NCBI GenBank assembly: GCA_030762895.1
Contig: CM061070.1
Location: 74,139,804-74,203,803 of the forward strand
Source of the DNA: Sophora flavescens
Taxonomy: Eukaryota > Streptophyta > Magnoliopsida > Fabales > Fabaceae
Length of the DNA stretch: 64,000 nucleotides
Direction of reading: 5' to 3'
The notes below the pieces were generated by a model that saw only the letters and a list, made by a program, of their open reading frames with translations, was not told the origin of the DNA and searched no databases. Within the stretch, counting starts at the first letter, position 1; each line of letters begins with the position of its first letter. Positions 37,201 to 47,606 of the stretch are shown in pieces. A program made the translations under genes and the position numbers.

Positions 37201-39049
37201 GAACTTCAGCTGAACAAATGGCTTCCTCTACACTATCACCCCGCATGGCAGCATCAATCTCAGCACAAACAGCACAAGGGTCAGAGTCAGTGCAATCAGC
37301 ACATGAGTAGACATCATCAAAATCAGAAAAAGATGGGAAATCAGCATCTGCAACCAAGTCATGGTAAGTGTCCTCAAAAATCTCAGAGAGCAACTCTATT
37401 TGAAAAATAGAATGCTTTTCCAAGGGATGCTTCATAACATCGAAAATGTTGAATTTTGCAACAATGTCACCAAACTCCATGGACATGGTTCCATCGTGAA
37501 CATCAATCTTTGTCTTCGCTGTCTTCATGAACGGTCTGCCCATAATGATTGGTGATCTTCTTGAATTTGTTTCCCCTGCCATGTCCAGGATGTAAAAATC
37601 AGCAGGGAAAATCAAATCATTAACCTGTACCAACACATCTTCTACCACTCCAATGGGACGAGCATTGATCCTGTTTGCCAACTGAATAGTAAGACCTGTA
37701 TGTTGCAAAGGACCAAGATCAAGGTTGTTGAAGACAGAAGTGGGCATGACATTAATAGAAGCTCCCAAATCCAACATGCAATTGTCGAATTTACTGTCCC
37801 CAATGGTGCATGGAATAGCAAAAGTTCCCGGATCCTTGCATTTTTGTGGCATTGCCTGACTGAGGGCTGAAATTGTAACCTTCTCAGGCGCAGGCTTAGG
37901 TTGAATAAGGGCTGAAACATTTCGCCCCAAGTTGACTCTCTCATTTCCCTTCAACCTCCTCTTGTGTGTGCACAAATCCTTCAGAAACTTTGCATACTTC
38001 GGAACCTGCTTGATCACATCAAGAAGCGGAATGTTTACCACCACTTTTATGAACACATCCAGGATCTCTCTCTCCTTGTCTTCCTCAACAATATTTTTAT
38101 TCTTCAGCACTCTTTGTGGGAAGGGGATCGGTGGCACATACTCTTTCTCGGCTTCAACAACAACAGAAGGCTCAGGTGTTACCTCAACAGTCTTTTTATC
38201 TTTTTCAGGGGCTGCCTTTACAACTTTTCCAGATCTCAAAGAAATTGCACTCACATTAGGATTTGGAGCATTAGGATTCACCATTGTTTGTGCAGGTAGT
38301 TGATTCGATCCTTGAGCTTGCTGCATGGCATTCATCGAAGTGGCAAGCTGTCCAATATGTGTTTGCAAAGTATGAATGCTAGCATCCGATCGCTGCTGAA
38401 ACTGTCCAACTTGTGTCTGCAAAGTATGAATACTAGAATTTGCTTGCTGCTGAAACTGGAGATGTTGTGCAGCCATTTGCTTGACAAGGTCTTCTAGTGA
38501 AGGTCCAGAAGGTGCAGAGGTGCTTACTTGGGGTGAATTCTGTGATGGTGGCAGCGGTAACATTGGTTGTTGCTGTTGTGAAGATGAGTTCCCATACCGA
38601 AGGTTAGGATGGTTCCTCCAGTTGGGGTGGTACTTATTTGTGGAAAGGTCAGGAATGTTGTACCGGTTCTGATTGTTGCCTTGATTGTAGAGATTGGCTG
38701 CATATGCTCGAAGCAAATCGGTGACTGACTCATCCTTCAGAATGGGACATGCATCAGTCAGGTACTCAGGAGAAGTACAGATACCACACAACCTTGCTGT
38801 TGGAACTTTATCCACTGCCAACTGTTTCACCAAAGAAGTAAGCTCATCAAGTTTGGTTTCAAGGGCTTTGTTGGAAGAAGAACCATGGATCTCATTCACA
38901 CCCCTTGTCTCAACAGAATTGCTCCTGGTTGTGAACTGCTGGGAGTTGAGTGACATGTTCTCAATCAGTTGCTTGGCAGCAGCTGGAGTCTCATCAACAA
39001 GTGCTCCCCCACTAGCAGCATCCAAAATGTTTCTATCCATCGGCAGCAA
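34244..39049 (-). CDS. Gag-pol polyprotein of B: zinc knuckle, protease, RT, RNase H, integrase
   Basis: One open frame of 1601 codons. In order: zinc knuckle (residues about 88-101), protease with DLGAS (about 427-431) and IIMGRPF, RT with the first Asp in RFLDGFSGY (about 817) and FMDD (about 880), RNase H with CDASNYAMGAVLAQ (about 1026) and TDHAALKYLL, integrase zinc finger HASQVGGH (about 1233) with CKECQ, catalytic Asp in WGIDFMG (about 1300), Asp in ISDQGTHF (about 1360) and Glu in RQAEISN (about 1396), then a GPF-type end and no chromodomain. The frame really continues upstream into gag but a stop at 39095 cuts it; the ATG at 39049 is only the first after that stop. Oddities: the zinc-knuckle His is Tyr (CTSPEYLTDAC), and PQTNRQAE has Arg where J has Gly. 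Confidence 0.93.
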   Translation of the reverse strand: MLPMDRNILDAASGGALVDETPAAAKQLIENMSLNSQQFTTRSNSVETRGVNEIHGSSSNKALETKLDELTSLVKQLAVDKVPTARLCGICTSPEYLTDACPILKDESVTDLLRAYAANLYNQGNNQNRYNIPDLSTNKYHPNWRNHPNLRYGNSSSQQQQPMLPLPPSQNSPQVSTSAPSGPSLEDLVKQMAAQHLQFQQQANSSIHTLQTQVGQFQQRSDASIHTLQTHIGQLATSMNAMQQAQGSNQLPAQTMVNPNAPNPNVSAISLRSGKVVKAAPEKDKKTVEVTPEPSVVVEAEKEYVPPIPFPQRVLKNKNIVEEDKEREILDVFIKVVVNIPLLDVIKQVPKYAKFLKDLCTHKRRLKGNERVNLGRNVSALIQPKPAPEKVTISALSQAMPQKCKDPGTFAIPCTIGDSKFDNCMLDLGASINVMPTSVFNNLDLGPLQHTGLTIQLANRINARPIGVVEDVLVQVNDLIFPADFYILDMAGETNSRRSPIIMGRPFMKTAKTKIDVHDGTMSMEFGDIVAKFNIFDVMKHPLEKHSIFQIELLSEIFEDTYHDLVADADFPSFSDFDDVYSCADCTDSDPCAVCAEIDAAMRGDSVEEAICSAEVLGSPAASNIPSIEQPPSLELKPLPGNLKYAYLERNEKLPVIISSNLDSDQETKLLEVLKRHKKAIGWTLADIPGISPSKCMHRILLEDGAKPVRQPQRRLNPLILDVVKKEVTKLLHAVIIYPISDSNWVSPVQVVPKKSGLTVVKNESNELVPTRVQNSWRVCIDYRRLNQATRKDHFPLSFIDQMLERLAGKSHYRFLDGFSGYFQIHIAPEDQEKTTFTCPFGTFAYRRMPFGLCNAPGTFQRCMISIFTEYIENFMEVFMDDFTVYGCSFDACLHSLNLVLERCIETDLVLNYEKCHFMVEHGIILGHIISERGISVDPAKIDVISTLPYPFCVHKIRSFLGHAGFYRRFIKDFSKIALPLSNLLKNDVIFNFDDSCKKAFDFLKKALTSTTIIQPPDWTLRFEIMCDASNYAMGAVLAQRVGKAAHVIYYAPRTLNAAQANYTTTEKELLAIVFALDKFRSYLLGSKVVVFTDHAALKYLLKKPEAKPRLIRWMLLLQEFSVEIKDKSGAENLVVDHLSRIERDEDPSPIQDDFPDEQLLQLHGVTPWFADIVNYLVASVFPTGATRIHKLKSDAKYCVWDDPYLWKFGSDQVIRRCVPDYEIESILHFSHASQVGGHFGPQRTARKVLDSGFYWPTIFRDAYEIYRTCKECQIAGTTITRKSEMPQQPMLFCEVFDVWGIDFMGPFPASFGFLYILLAVDYVSKWVEAIPTRTNDSRVVANFVRSNMFCRFGIPRAIISDQGTHFCNRTMEALLRKYGVVNMVSTAYHPQTNRQAEISNKEIKQILEKVVQPNRKDWSRRLEDALWAQRTAFKTPIGMSPYRLVFGKACHLPVEIEHRASWAVRSCNLEMQKAGIERKLQLQQLEELRLEAYESSRIYKEKTKHFHDRMISRKEFSVGQQILLFNSRLRVMAGKLRSKWIGPFVVTNVFPHGAVEIKSAGTNKVFKVNGKRLKLFHESSVPEDATVEELSLEEPTYTAT

Positions 39050-39094
39050 TCCCTCATAAAAGTACTGAATCAGCAGCTGCTCAGAAATCTGATG

Positions 39095-39661
39095 CTAAGG
39101 ACAACTGGACAACAACTGCTTGAATCTCTCCCGGTACTCGGCCAATGATTCATTGCCTTGTCTAATACCACATATCTCCTTTCTGATTGATGCAGCTCTG
39201 GAGGCAGGGAAGTACCTCTCTAGGAAGACTTTCTTCAGATCATTCCAGGTTGTAACGGAATTCGGCTCAAGGTAATATAGCCAATCCTTCGCAGCACCTT
39301 GAAGTGAGAATGGGAAGGCTCTCATCTTGATATGATCTTCAGTTATTCCTTCAGGTCTCAAAGGTGTAGAGCAAACAACCCGGAATTCCTTCAGATGTTT
39401 GTGTGGATCCTCACCTGCAATACCACTAAACCTTGGCAACAAGTGTATTAAACCAGATTTTAATTCAAAGGGAGCAACAACACCAGCATATTCAATACAC
39501 AAACCATTGTAATTAACATCAGGGCAGCAAGCTGGCTTAATGTTCTTTGGTCAGCCATGTTATCAAAAACAGGTTCAGAATCAGAATCACCACTAGTGCT
39601 AGCCCGAATTGCTCTACGGCGTGTGTGCAAAGTTATTTCAATTTCAGGATCAAAATCACAT
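39095..39661 (-). pseudogene. N-terminal gag of B, with a stop and a frameshift
   Basis: Begins MCDFDPEIE at 39661 as in A. A missing base near 39522 (CAGGGCAGC where A has CAGGGGCAGC) breaks the frame. From about 39502 the gag domain is open (KDWLYYLEPNSVTTWNDL, ERYFPASRAASIRKE) until a CAG to TAG stop at 39095-39097, after which the long gag-pol frame goes on without a shift. These two lesions and the zinc-knuckle change are the main damage in B. Confidence 0.92.
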
Positions 39662-39741
39662 AAGTCAAAACAAGTAGACCTAGTAGCCAGACTAATTCAG
39701 AAGAAAAACAAAAACGAAAAATGCGAAAATAACAACAAGAG

Positions 39742-39759
39742 TCCCCGGTAACGGCGCCA
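39742..39759 (-). other. Primer-binding site of B (tRNA-Asp)
   Basis: TGGCGCCGTTACCGGGGA on the minus strand, one mismatch to the complement of tRNA-Asp, five bases inside the 5' LTR. Confidence 0.92.
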
Positions 39760-40792
39760 ATTTTGGACACGCTGTCGCGCACGGGTCAAAAAGCGAGTGG
39801 TTTACAAAAATATGTAGCTAGGGAGCGACAACTAGAGTATCGTCTCACAAGGATTCTTGGATTGTTATTAACAGCCAAAATCTTTTTTTTTGGGGGGTGG
39901 GGTTGGTTTGAAATTCAATTAAGAAAACAAAGCAGAAAACAGAGCAATTTAAGTGATTTATCAATAAGCTAAAAACGATTAACCTACTGTTTTCAGTTTC
40001 CCACTATCATCGGTTCTCATAATTCCATGCCCTAAGTAGATTCTAATCCCTTTTCGATTGTAGCAACAATTAACAAGCGTAATCGATACTACGAGATATA
40101 TGTTCCTATTCCGAATTAAGCAAACGGATTAAGCTCTCGTGAATTAAGCAAACACGATTGAACACACGCGAATTAAGCAAATGCGATTAAGTATAGAAAC
40201 ATACAATCATCGAAACAAATCAATACCTATTCTATACAATCCTGAATTAAGCAAACAGAACATACAGAATAATATTGAAAGAGAATAGCAATACGATTGG
40301 GAATTATAGAACCTCAAGTGGCAATAGAAACTGATTACAGCAGATTAATCCTGGGAATTAGTTCTCCATGAAAAACGCAACATAACTTAAGAAAAATTCG
40401 CAAAACAGTGATTAGCAAAAGGTGTCTCTTAATCTGCCCTAAACAGCAATTTATAACTTCAGAATCTGCGCGCGCTCGCGAGGCGAGCAGCCTCTCGCGA
40501 CGCAAATATTAAAAATGGCGCCAGTTCAAAATTGGATTCTCGCGAGGCAAATAGTCACTCACGAGGCGAGACAGAAAGAGTCTTCTTATTACGCCCGTGA
40601 TGAGTATCAGTGCCTGGGCGTGATGGCTTCTGGTCTTCAGGCTCGCAAGGCGAGACATGGTTCGCGAGGCGAGACAGAAAGGGTTGCATTCTCTTGCACA
40701 GTCAGCCTTCAGGCTCGCGAGGCGAGGTGGTGATTTGCGAGGCGAGACAGAAAGGATGACATTCTGCTATTCAGGCTGGTCCTCAGGCTCGC

Positions 40793-42192
40793 TGTTTGAC
40801 GAATCTGAGCAAGTATACTCAATCGTGCAAGTAGTACGGTGGTGAGACCGTTTATCGTTCCCACGAGGACTGATACAAGTACTAGCACTTACCGAATCAA
40901 TTACTATCTAAGCGGATTTTTGGATTGAAGGCAGTTCTAAGCTAATAAAAGATAGAACTAACAAAACAAAAAGAAGAAGTTCTTTGAGGAATTTTGTCAA
41001 ACAGTTGAAGTGCATAAAAATGGGTTTTCAAATATGATAAAAGATGCTGGGATTAGGTTCACTAAACTTCATCCCCATGCAATGAAATGACTAATAAACA
41101 GTTTCTACTTCAATTATGACAATCAATCCACTAAATTACTCAAGCCCCGATTCCTCGGATGACAAGAGCCTAAATCCACTAATAGACCCTAATCCCTTAG
41201 GTGGCCTAGATTAATGAATTTGCATTATGATTAGGGATTACCCGATTGCTAATAAACCTAGTTCCATTCCTAGATACAAGGTTTACCAGGTGATTAATTT
41301 CAGTTCCGGTTCTAATACGAATTTTCCAATTGCATATCAAAACACTAATCAAGTCATGGGGGTGCTAGCCACAACAAGCATTAAGCACAGAAAATCAATC
41401 ACTCGATAAAGAAGTAAAAACCATATTACAAGATTCAAGTCATATACATGAGAATTCAGAAATAGCTACCCTAACCCCAACAATGGGAGTTTAGCTACAC
41501 ATCATCAAAGTAAAAGGGAAAAGAAAAGATACTAAGATGAAGGAAGGGAGGCACTCCATGGAAAGATGCACCCAGCCACCACAGCAGCAGAAATTGTGTT
41601 TCCTAGGGTTTCTTGGCCGCCTCCTTTTCTCCCAATCCAATCCCCCTTGGAATTCTACTCTAAAACAGCTTATAACAGGGGTTCTGGGTTCCACACGCTC
41701 GCGAGGCGAATATTAAAAATCTGGTCTTCATAGAATTGATCTCCCGCGAGGCGAAACCGAAAGGTCCTTCTCAAATACGCCCGTGATGAGTATCAGGGCC
41801 TGGGCGTGATGGCTTATGGTCCTCAGACTCGCGAGGCGAGACGCGGTTCACGAGGTGAGACAAAAAGGGTTGCATTCTCTGACACAGTCAGCTTTCAGGC
41901 TCGCGAGGCGAGACAGAAAGGCTGACTGTTACTGTTTCTGGCTGTCTTCAGTCTCGAGAGGCGAGTAAACTCTCGCGGGGCGAGCATTCCCAGAATTGCA
42001 TTCTGCACTGTTTCTTCATTCCCTTGACTCTTAAATTAACCAGATTATTCATTGATTCCTGCAAAACAACACACAAAACCACCTTATCCGTTCCAAAGGA
42101 AAAACTAACTAAAATCAAATAAAGAATGCCTAATCTATATGAAAAATGCATGCAAAAGTGTACAAGAAACATGATGTAAAATCACACTATCA
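40793..42192 (-). mobile_element. Chimeric solo LTR M
   Basis: 1400 bases, TGTTTGACGAATCTG to CACACTATCA, with CTCGC at 40788-40792 and 42193-42197. B's other LTR shows the uninterrupted site. The right 130 bases resemble the G/F LTR end (GCAAAACAACAC, CCGTTCCAAAGGAAAA, ATGCATGCAAAA). The middle (41695-42040) is the A/B-type island. The left 900 bases match neither. Orientation is taken from the G/F-like start and a TATAA near 41670 on the minus strand. Confidence 0.88.
41695..41990 (-). repeat. A/B-type GC-rich island inside M
   Basis: Shares with B's LTR, in the same order, CGCCCGTGATGAGTATCAGG, GGCGTGATGGCTT, GGGTTGCATTCTCTG, ACACAGTCAG, CTCGCGAGGCGAG and CTCGCGGGGCGA, and beyond the island TTCATTCCCTTGACTCT. 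Confidence 0.9.
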
Positions 42193-42483
42193 CTCGCGAG
42201 GCGAGCATGCTCTCGCGGGGCGAATTCTTCCAGCATTGCAATTTCCACTGTTTTCCTCATTCCCTTGACTCTAAGTTAACCTAAAAATATGAAATAGTAG
42301 TGAATGCTTTATTCGACTCAAAATTAACTAAAATATCCTAAAATTACCTAAGAGACTCAAAATGCTGCTTGAGGACAATTAAATCTAAATTTGGGTGAAA
42401 AGCGAGATTGAACTCGAATAATTGGCACAAAAGCCATGGTCTTACTAGTTATAAAACTAGATAACCAGAGGCTTATCAGTTTA

Positions 42484-42779
42484 CCACCAATTTTACCTAC
42501 TCCAACAACCTTTCATTTCTGGTTGCCACCAAAAGTTACATGTTCATCTTTCTTAGGTTGGAGGTCTAGGAACACAGACCTTTCTCCTGTCATGTGTCGC
42601 GAGCATCCACTGTCCAGGTACCATGATAGATGTTTATTTTGTTCTGTTGAGCATATCAGCAACCGAAATTATCATGGACTTAGGTACCCATATTTTCTTG
42701 GGTTCTTTTCTGTTAGTATAAGGAGTCTGTGAAGACTTTTTTCTATTTTTGTGAATACACTTGGACGTAATATGTCCAG
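42484..42779 (-). pseudogene. Protease region of H
   Basis: Minus strand reads WYLDSGCSRHMTG (about 42588-42624), the copia aspartic protease site, followed by VTFGGNQK near 42525. The linker to gag is frameshifted. The left edge is B's target duplication; the continuation is the integrase at 31463. Confidence 0.85.
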
Positions 42780-44327
42780 CTTTTCCACATTAGGTACATA
42801 TAGGTTTATTTGAACTAATTGAAATAGATTTAACAGTTATTTTTGAGAACTTTGTTGATCCATTATGATGCTCTTGATTGGTATATCCCAAACCTTCTTT
42901 GTTAAGGGAGTGTCTCTGACTTCCTAAAAGTTTAGTCAGATTTTCTCTACCAATAACAAATCTGGCAAGATCTGAGGTGAGCTCTTCTACTTTCTATTGA
43001 AGTTTAACCACTTCTCCAAAATGTAGAGTTTCAACTGAGATCTCAGCTTTAGACTTTTCAGTCTTAAGCCTACTATTTTCCTCAGCCAACTTTTCACACT
43101 CTTGAGATTTCTGTGGATACTCATTTGAGAGCTTAACATACTGTCTCTCGAGGGATTTGAAGGCTTTGGTTAAGCAGTTAGATTCTTCCAAAAGCTCATC
43201 ATATGCATCACTCAATTTCTCAAGTTCAGAATGTACCTCAGAGTCAGAATCTAATTTGGTATCAGCCTTGAGACAGAGATTTGCTTCATGCTCCGCTCCT
43301 TCACTTTTAGTGGCGTTTTCATCCAAGTCTTCCCAAGTAGCCATCATTCCCTTCTTCTTTTTGCTGAAGAACTTTTTGGGAGCTTGCTTCTTAAGTTGAG
43401 GACATTCTGATTTGATATGTCCTGGCTCTTTATATTCATAACAAACAATGACATTTCTGTAATTAGATCCTCCATCCTTTTGTACATTTCTTTGTTGAAG
43501 TGCCTGGATGGTTTGTCCTTCTTGAAGTTTCTTTACTTCCAGAGATTTTCCATTTTTCTGGTAAGAAGAGAAAGTTCATCATTATCTTCATAATCATCCT
43601 CATTCGATTCCTCGGATTCTTCTGAAGATTCATCAACTTTGAAAGCTTTAGAGGTAGATCCCTTGGATGACTTCTTGTCAGCCTTGAGAGCAATGGATTT
43701 GTTTTTATTTCCATTATTTTCTTCAATTAGCTCCTGTTCATGAATCTGAAGAGTTCCAATAAGCTCATCTAGCTTCATTGTTGATAGATCCATGGTTGAG
43801 ATACAACAATTACCAGAGGTCTCCATTGTTTTGGAAGAATTCTGAGAATCTTTTAAATGTGCTCCTCAGTTTTGTATACTTTCCCTAGATATTTCAACCC
43901 ATTGGTAATATTTTGAAATCTCTCCCATTCATCTGGCCAATGGTTTCTCCTTCTTCCATCTTGAACAGTTCATATTTTTTGACCGACATGCTGACTTTGG
44001 TATCCTTTACCTTGCTAGTTCCTTCATGAGCAATGGCTTGTGATTCTCACATTTCTTTAACAGATTCACAAGCACAGACTTTCTCAAATTCCTCTCTGCT
44101 CAAAGTACACATGATTGCATATCTAGCTTTGGCATTGAGTTGCAATTTTGTCTTTTGTTCTGAGGTCATGCTTGCTTTTGGAATCTCTGCTCCTTTGTCA
44201 TCCTTAGGAATGTAGGGACCTTCTTCAATGATATCCAAAAGATTAGAGTTAGTGGATTGTAGAAACGCTTCATCTTTTCTTTCCAATAGATGTAATCCTC
44301 TCCATTGAAGTATGGAGGTCTAGCCAT
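42780..44327 (-). pseudogene. Gag of H, broken
   Basis: Starts near 44327 (MARPPYFNGEDYIYW) and is frameshifted within 50 codons, then TSEQKTKLQLNAKARYAI near 44150, MKLDELIGTLQIHEQEL near 43780 and an acidic stretch near 43620. The zinc knuckle near 43420 reads CYEYKEPGHIKSEC, so its second Cys is now Tyr. Behind it comes a long coiled coil (43347-42994) and a second knuckle near 42790 whose Cys-x2-Cys contains a stop (T, stop, CGKAGH). The knuckle-coil-knuckle layout is typical for this copia group. Confidence 0.85.
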
Positions 44328-44428
44328 TGGGGGCCCTTCTCCTGCATGATTTTTTTCTTGAGCAAGCTTCTCCTGCCATTTCCAAGATCTTTTCCTCTAC
44401 ACTGTTAAGTGCTCAACCCAGAGGCTAA

Positions 44429-44440
44429 GCACTTATACCA
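44429..44440 (-). other. Degenerate primer-binding site of H
   Basis: TGGTATAAGTGC on the minus strand against TGGTATCAGAGC for initiator tRNA-Met, two mismatches, two bases from the LTR end (TGAAATAAC at 44443). Confidence 0.65.
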
Positions 44441-44482
44441 ACTGAAATAACAAAAGTTAACACAAGAAGTGGGTTGAATTGT

Positions 44483-45954
44483 TGACAGCGCAACGCGTGA
44501 GTGCACGTGCGTGCGATTCCGGCAAGTGTACCGGACTGTCGCCAAGTAATAAAAGATATCGATCCCACAGAGACTGTGATCTCGAATTGCAATTAATTTT
44601 CAAATTGGCGAATCTGGACTGAATAAAAGGATTTTAATTTTGAGAAGGTTTTAAGAGATAAACAAATAGAATCAAATAAAACAGGAAAACAAATCTTTTT
44701 AGGGTTTTTGGATCTAAATGGATTCCTAGGGATTTGGGTTACCTAAGAGGCTGTTTATGTTACTAATCTGATTTACACTTTTTAATTAACGAAATTGCCT
44801 TGAAGGCGAGTTTATCCTCTAATAGCTTAAGCTCCCTCTCGGGTTACAAAAACCGTGCCCAATTGACCCAACCCCTACTCTTGTGGTAGTCGAACTCAGA
44901 TTGGACCCTTTGCGTTTCGTGACAACTCGTTGATCCTCGAGGGACGGCTTCTAACTCTTGTGATTTCAGTCCCAAGTCTGACTCTATAGATCCGACACCT
45001 AAGTTCAACGCTAGGTTCCTCCTTAGAATGCCTATGACACGCAAACAAGTGGCCACCGAATTTACGAGTGATTCAAACACTAGAAATCAGATCTAAAACA
45101 AAATCGTAATTAACAAAGATTTTACATCAAATTAACATCATAAACAAAACCTGGGCATAGCCCCAATCTCTAGAAACTAAGATACTACTCAAGCCTTGCC
45201 ATGGAGATGACAAGCTTGGTTGACAACATCATGAAAATACAAAATCAGATTGGAGAGGAGGAAGAAGAAAATAGATCCTAAAATGTAGCCTAAGTGGTAG
45301 CAACCAAGTCCACCCCAAAAGTCCCAATGTGTATGTGTATGTGTGTATCTTCTGCCTCTGCCTGGTCCTTATTTATAGATGTGGGAAGTTAGAATCCCAA
45401 TCTAACTCAAATTCTGATCCAATTCAGTTGCTTCAGGTCCAAGTAATGCGCGTCACAGCCGTGATGGCCTCACGGCCAGGCCGTGACGGCTTCTGCCTCG
45501 AGCACTTCTATGGATTTCAGATCCTTCGCGACGCGAAAGCCTTCTCGCGACGCGAGACCTCAATTTTCATGCTTGTCACGACCGTGATGGTAATTACAGC
45601 TAGGCCGTGACGGTCTCTGACTTGTGGGGGTTTTTGGTCACGGCCGTGACAAATTCTGACTTCAGCCTTTCTTCCTTTTCAGTTTTGCTCGATCATGGCC
45701 ATGATGGTCATCACGGCTAGGCCGTGATGGGCTCTGTTTGGCTCATTTTCTTCACTTTTCAAGCCCTATTTTCATCCAAACTCCATCATGGTTGATCTTG
45801 AGCATTTTATCATTGATTTCTGCAAAACAACACCACGAAAACCGCCTTACCCGTTCCAAAGGAAAATTAACCAAAAATCAAATTAAATATGCCTAAACTA
45901 CATGAAAATGCATGCAAAATGATAGACAAAGATGAGGTGAAATCACACTCATCA
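44483..45954 (-). mobile_element. 3' LTR of G
   Basis: TGACAGCGCAACGCG to CACTCATCA. TATA box on the minus strand at 45368-45381 (ATCTATAAATAAGG). Island at 45445-45735 mixes CACGGCCGTGA palindromes with TTCGCGACGCGAAAGCC units. Relative to the right LTR it lacks one CGCGATGCGAAAGCCTTCT-like unit and about 25 bases between two palindromes. Confidence 0.93.
45368..45381 (-). promoter_or_regulatory. TATA box in the 3' LTR of G
   Basis: ATCTATAAATAAGG on the minus strand, same as in F. The palindrome island starts about 65 bases upstream of it. Confidence 0.65.
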
Positions 45955-47606
45955 AATCACCCCAAGCTTAAGATTTTGCTTGTCCTCAAGCAATCACCAA
46001 GGCCATAAGATATAAATAATTAGAGCATGGATAGTGAACCTAGAACCCGAGAAACTAATCCAAGTGACAGGCATATTTAATAAGCACCCAAGAGATAATC
46101 GATTTCAAGTCCAATTAGAAGCTTAGGTTCTTCAAATTCATATTCTCACTGATTCGGGCACTCGTCTCGCCTCACTCAAGTGTTCCAGGGTATATGACAT
46201 TTCGCTCAATTTCCTCAAGGAAAGTATTCTACCATAGGCTTGACTATTAACCAAATCTCTACTTTATTAATGAAAACACATAAGAATTAATAGGTCTTTT
46301 ACTTGGTTGTAATGTGGCCATGGGATTTATTGTTAGGTGGGAAAATCAAGAGAAGGGAAATTCAAGAAGGCTAAACAAATTATCAAACATTGCAAAGCAT
46401 GACACCTTCTAAAATACCCCCTTTTTTTCAGGCTTTGAATTACTTTTCCACCTTTTTCTTTTCTTTTCTTTTCTTTTTTTATTTTCATTTCTCACTTTCT
46501 TTTGTCATCCCCTTCTCCATTTTTTTGTGTTTATTTCATTTTTATTTATTTGGAGAAGGGGAGATTTATAGCTCAAGAGAAATTATTTTCTAGCTTTTTC
46601 ATCCCATACTTTTTCAAACTACCATTTTACCCTCTTTGTAATACTTTAAAAGGTGTCATACCAAGCATTATTTATCAAAGCAATTCAAGGTACCAAGAAA
46701 AGTATTTTAATCTTTAGGCTCAAAATTGGGCAACTAAGGGGTAGCATTTAATCAATCAAAGCTCAGAAGGCCGGAAAAACACCTAGTGCCTCAATCATTT
46801 TCAAATGTGTTTTCAAAAATTTTTAAGTTTCAAAACGGTTTCAAGTCAAGTTCTAGAAAATACAGTCCATGAGGAATTAAATCACTCTATCAAAAGGAAT
46901 GGGGTAGATTTAGTGAATACCCCTTTTGGCTCAAAATCTTACATTTAGTAGTTCAAAAATCAGCGAGAAACACAAATTTAATGAACCACATGCTAATTAT
47001 CAACTATCAAAAGATTATCTCAAGAATTTTTATTTTTAGCCTTATCACAAGAATAATAAAAAATTGGGTTCAAAAATTCACTATCTCAATTCATTTGGCA
47101 CCAAGTTCTCACAATTGGATGCATATTCTAAGTGAGGGGCAATCTAGAGAATGTGATCATACCAAACTATGCCTATGTGAATGCAATGCACATGCAAAAA
47201 TAAAATAAAAAATAATACCCCTACCCCAAGCTTAACACTTACATTGTCCCCAATGTAAATAATCAAGTCGGAGAGAGGAGAAAAATGGAACAACTTACCG
47301 AGTTGGTAGCGGGTGTTGGCTCACATTCCAGTCAAAACTTGGGTGGAAATAGCATCAAGGCCGTGAGGCGTATCACGGGCAGGTCGTGATCTCTTCTGAC
47401 TTCATTGGTCCTTGCTCTTTTTATTCTTCCTTCCTCTTTATCCTGAAAACACTAGACAAATCTATTAATTTATGATTTTTGCCTCTTGATCTTCTCAAAT
47501 TATTCAAGAGATAAATTCAAAAATAAAAGGAAAAGGGAAAGAAAACTTGGGTTGCCTCCCAAGAAGCGCTTGTTTACGGTCTTAAGCTTGACCATACTTT
47601 CTTCAA
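45955..47606 (-). other. Non-coding 3' region of G
   Basis: No gene. At 47545-47573 the minus strand reads CAAGCGCTTCTTGGGAGGCA, a phrase that in complete plant gypsy elements of this type follows integrase (recalled, not checked). Here it follows the protease stop by about 35 bases. T-rich tracts near 46430-46560. The polypurine tract is probably AAGCTTGGGGTGATT at the LTR edge. Confidence 0.75.

Larger units (their letters stand above)
31469..42478 (-). mobile_element. Gypsy element B (Athila-type, Cyclops-like), nearly complete
   Basis: Flanked by GTTTA at 31464-31468 and 42479-42483. Net length is about 9.6 kb once solo LTR M and its duplication are removed. Layout from the right: 5' LTR, tRNA-Asp primer site, gag, a long gag-pol frame, 1.46-kb non-coding stretch, 3' LTR. 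No chromodomain at the integrase end and no env ORF. Athila assignment rests on the gag type, the tRNA-Asp primer and the DLGAS protease block. It would be near-functional but for lesions in gag. Confidence 0.93.
39765..42478 (-). mobile_element. 5' LTR of B, split by solo LTR M
   Basis: Parts 39765-40792 and 42198-42478. The inner end reads GGACACGCTG where the family has TGACACGCTG, so the terminal T has mutated to G. AATTAAGCAAAC repeats are at about 40114-40258 and the island starts at 40465. Confidence 0.93.
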
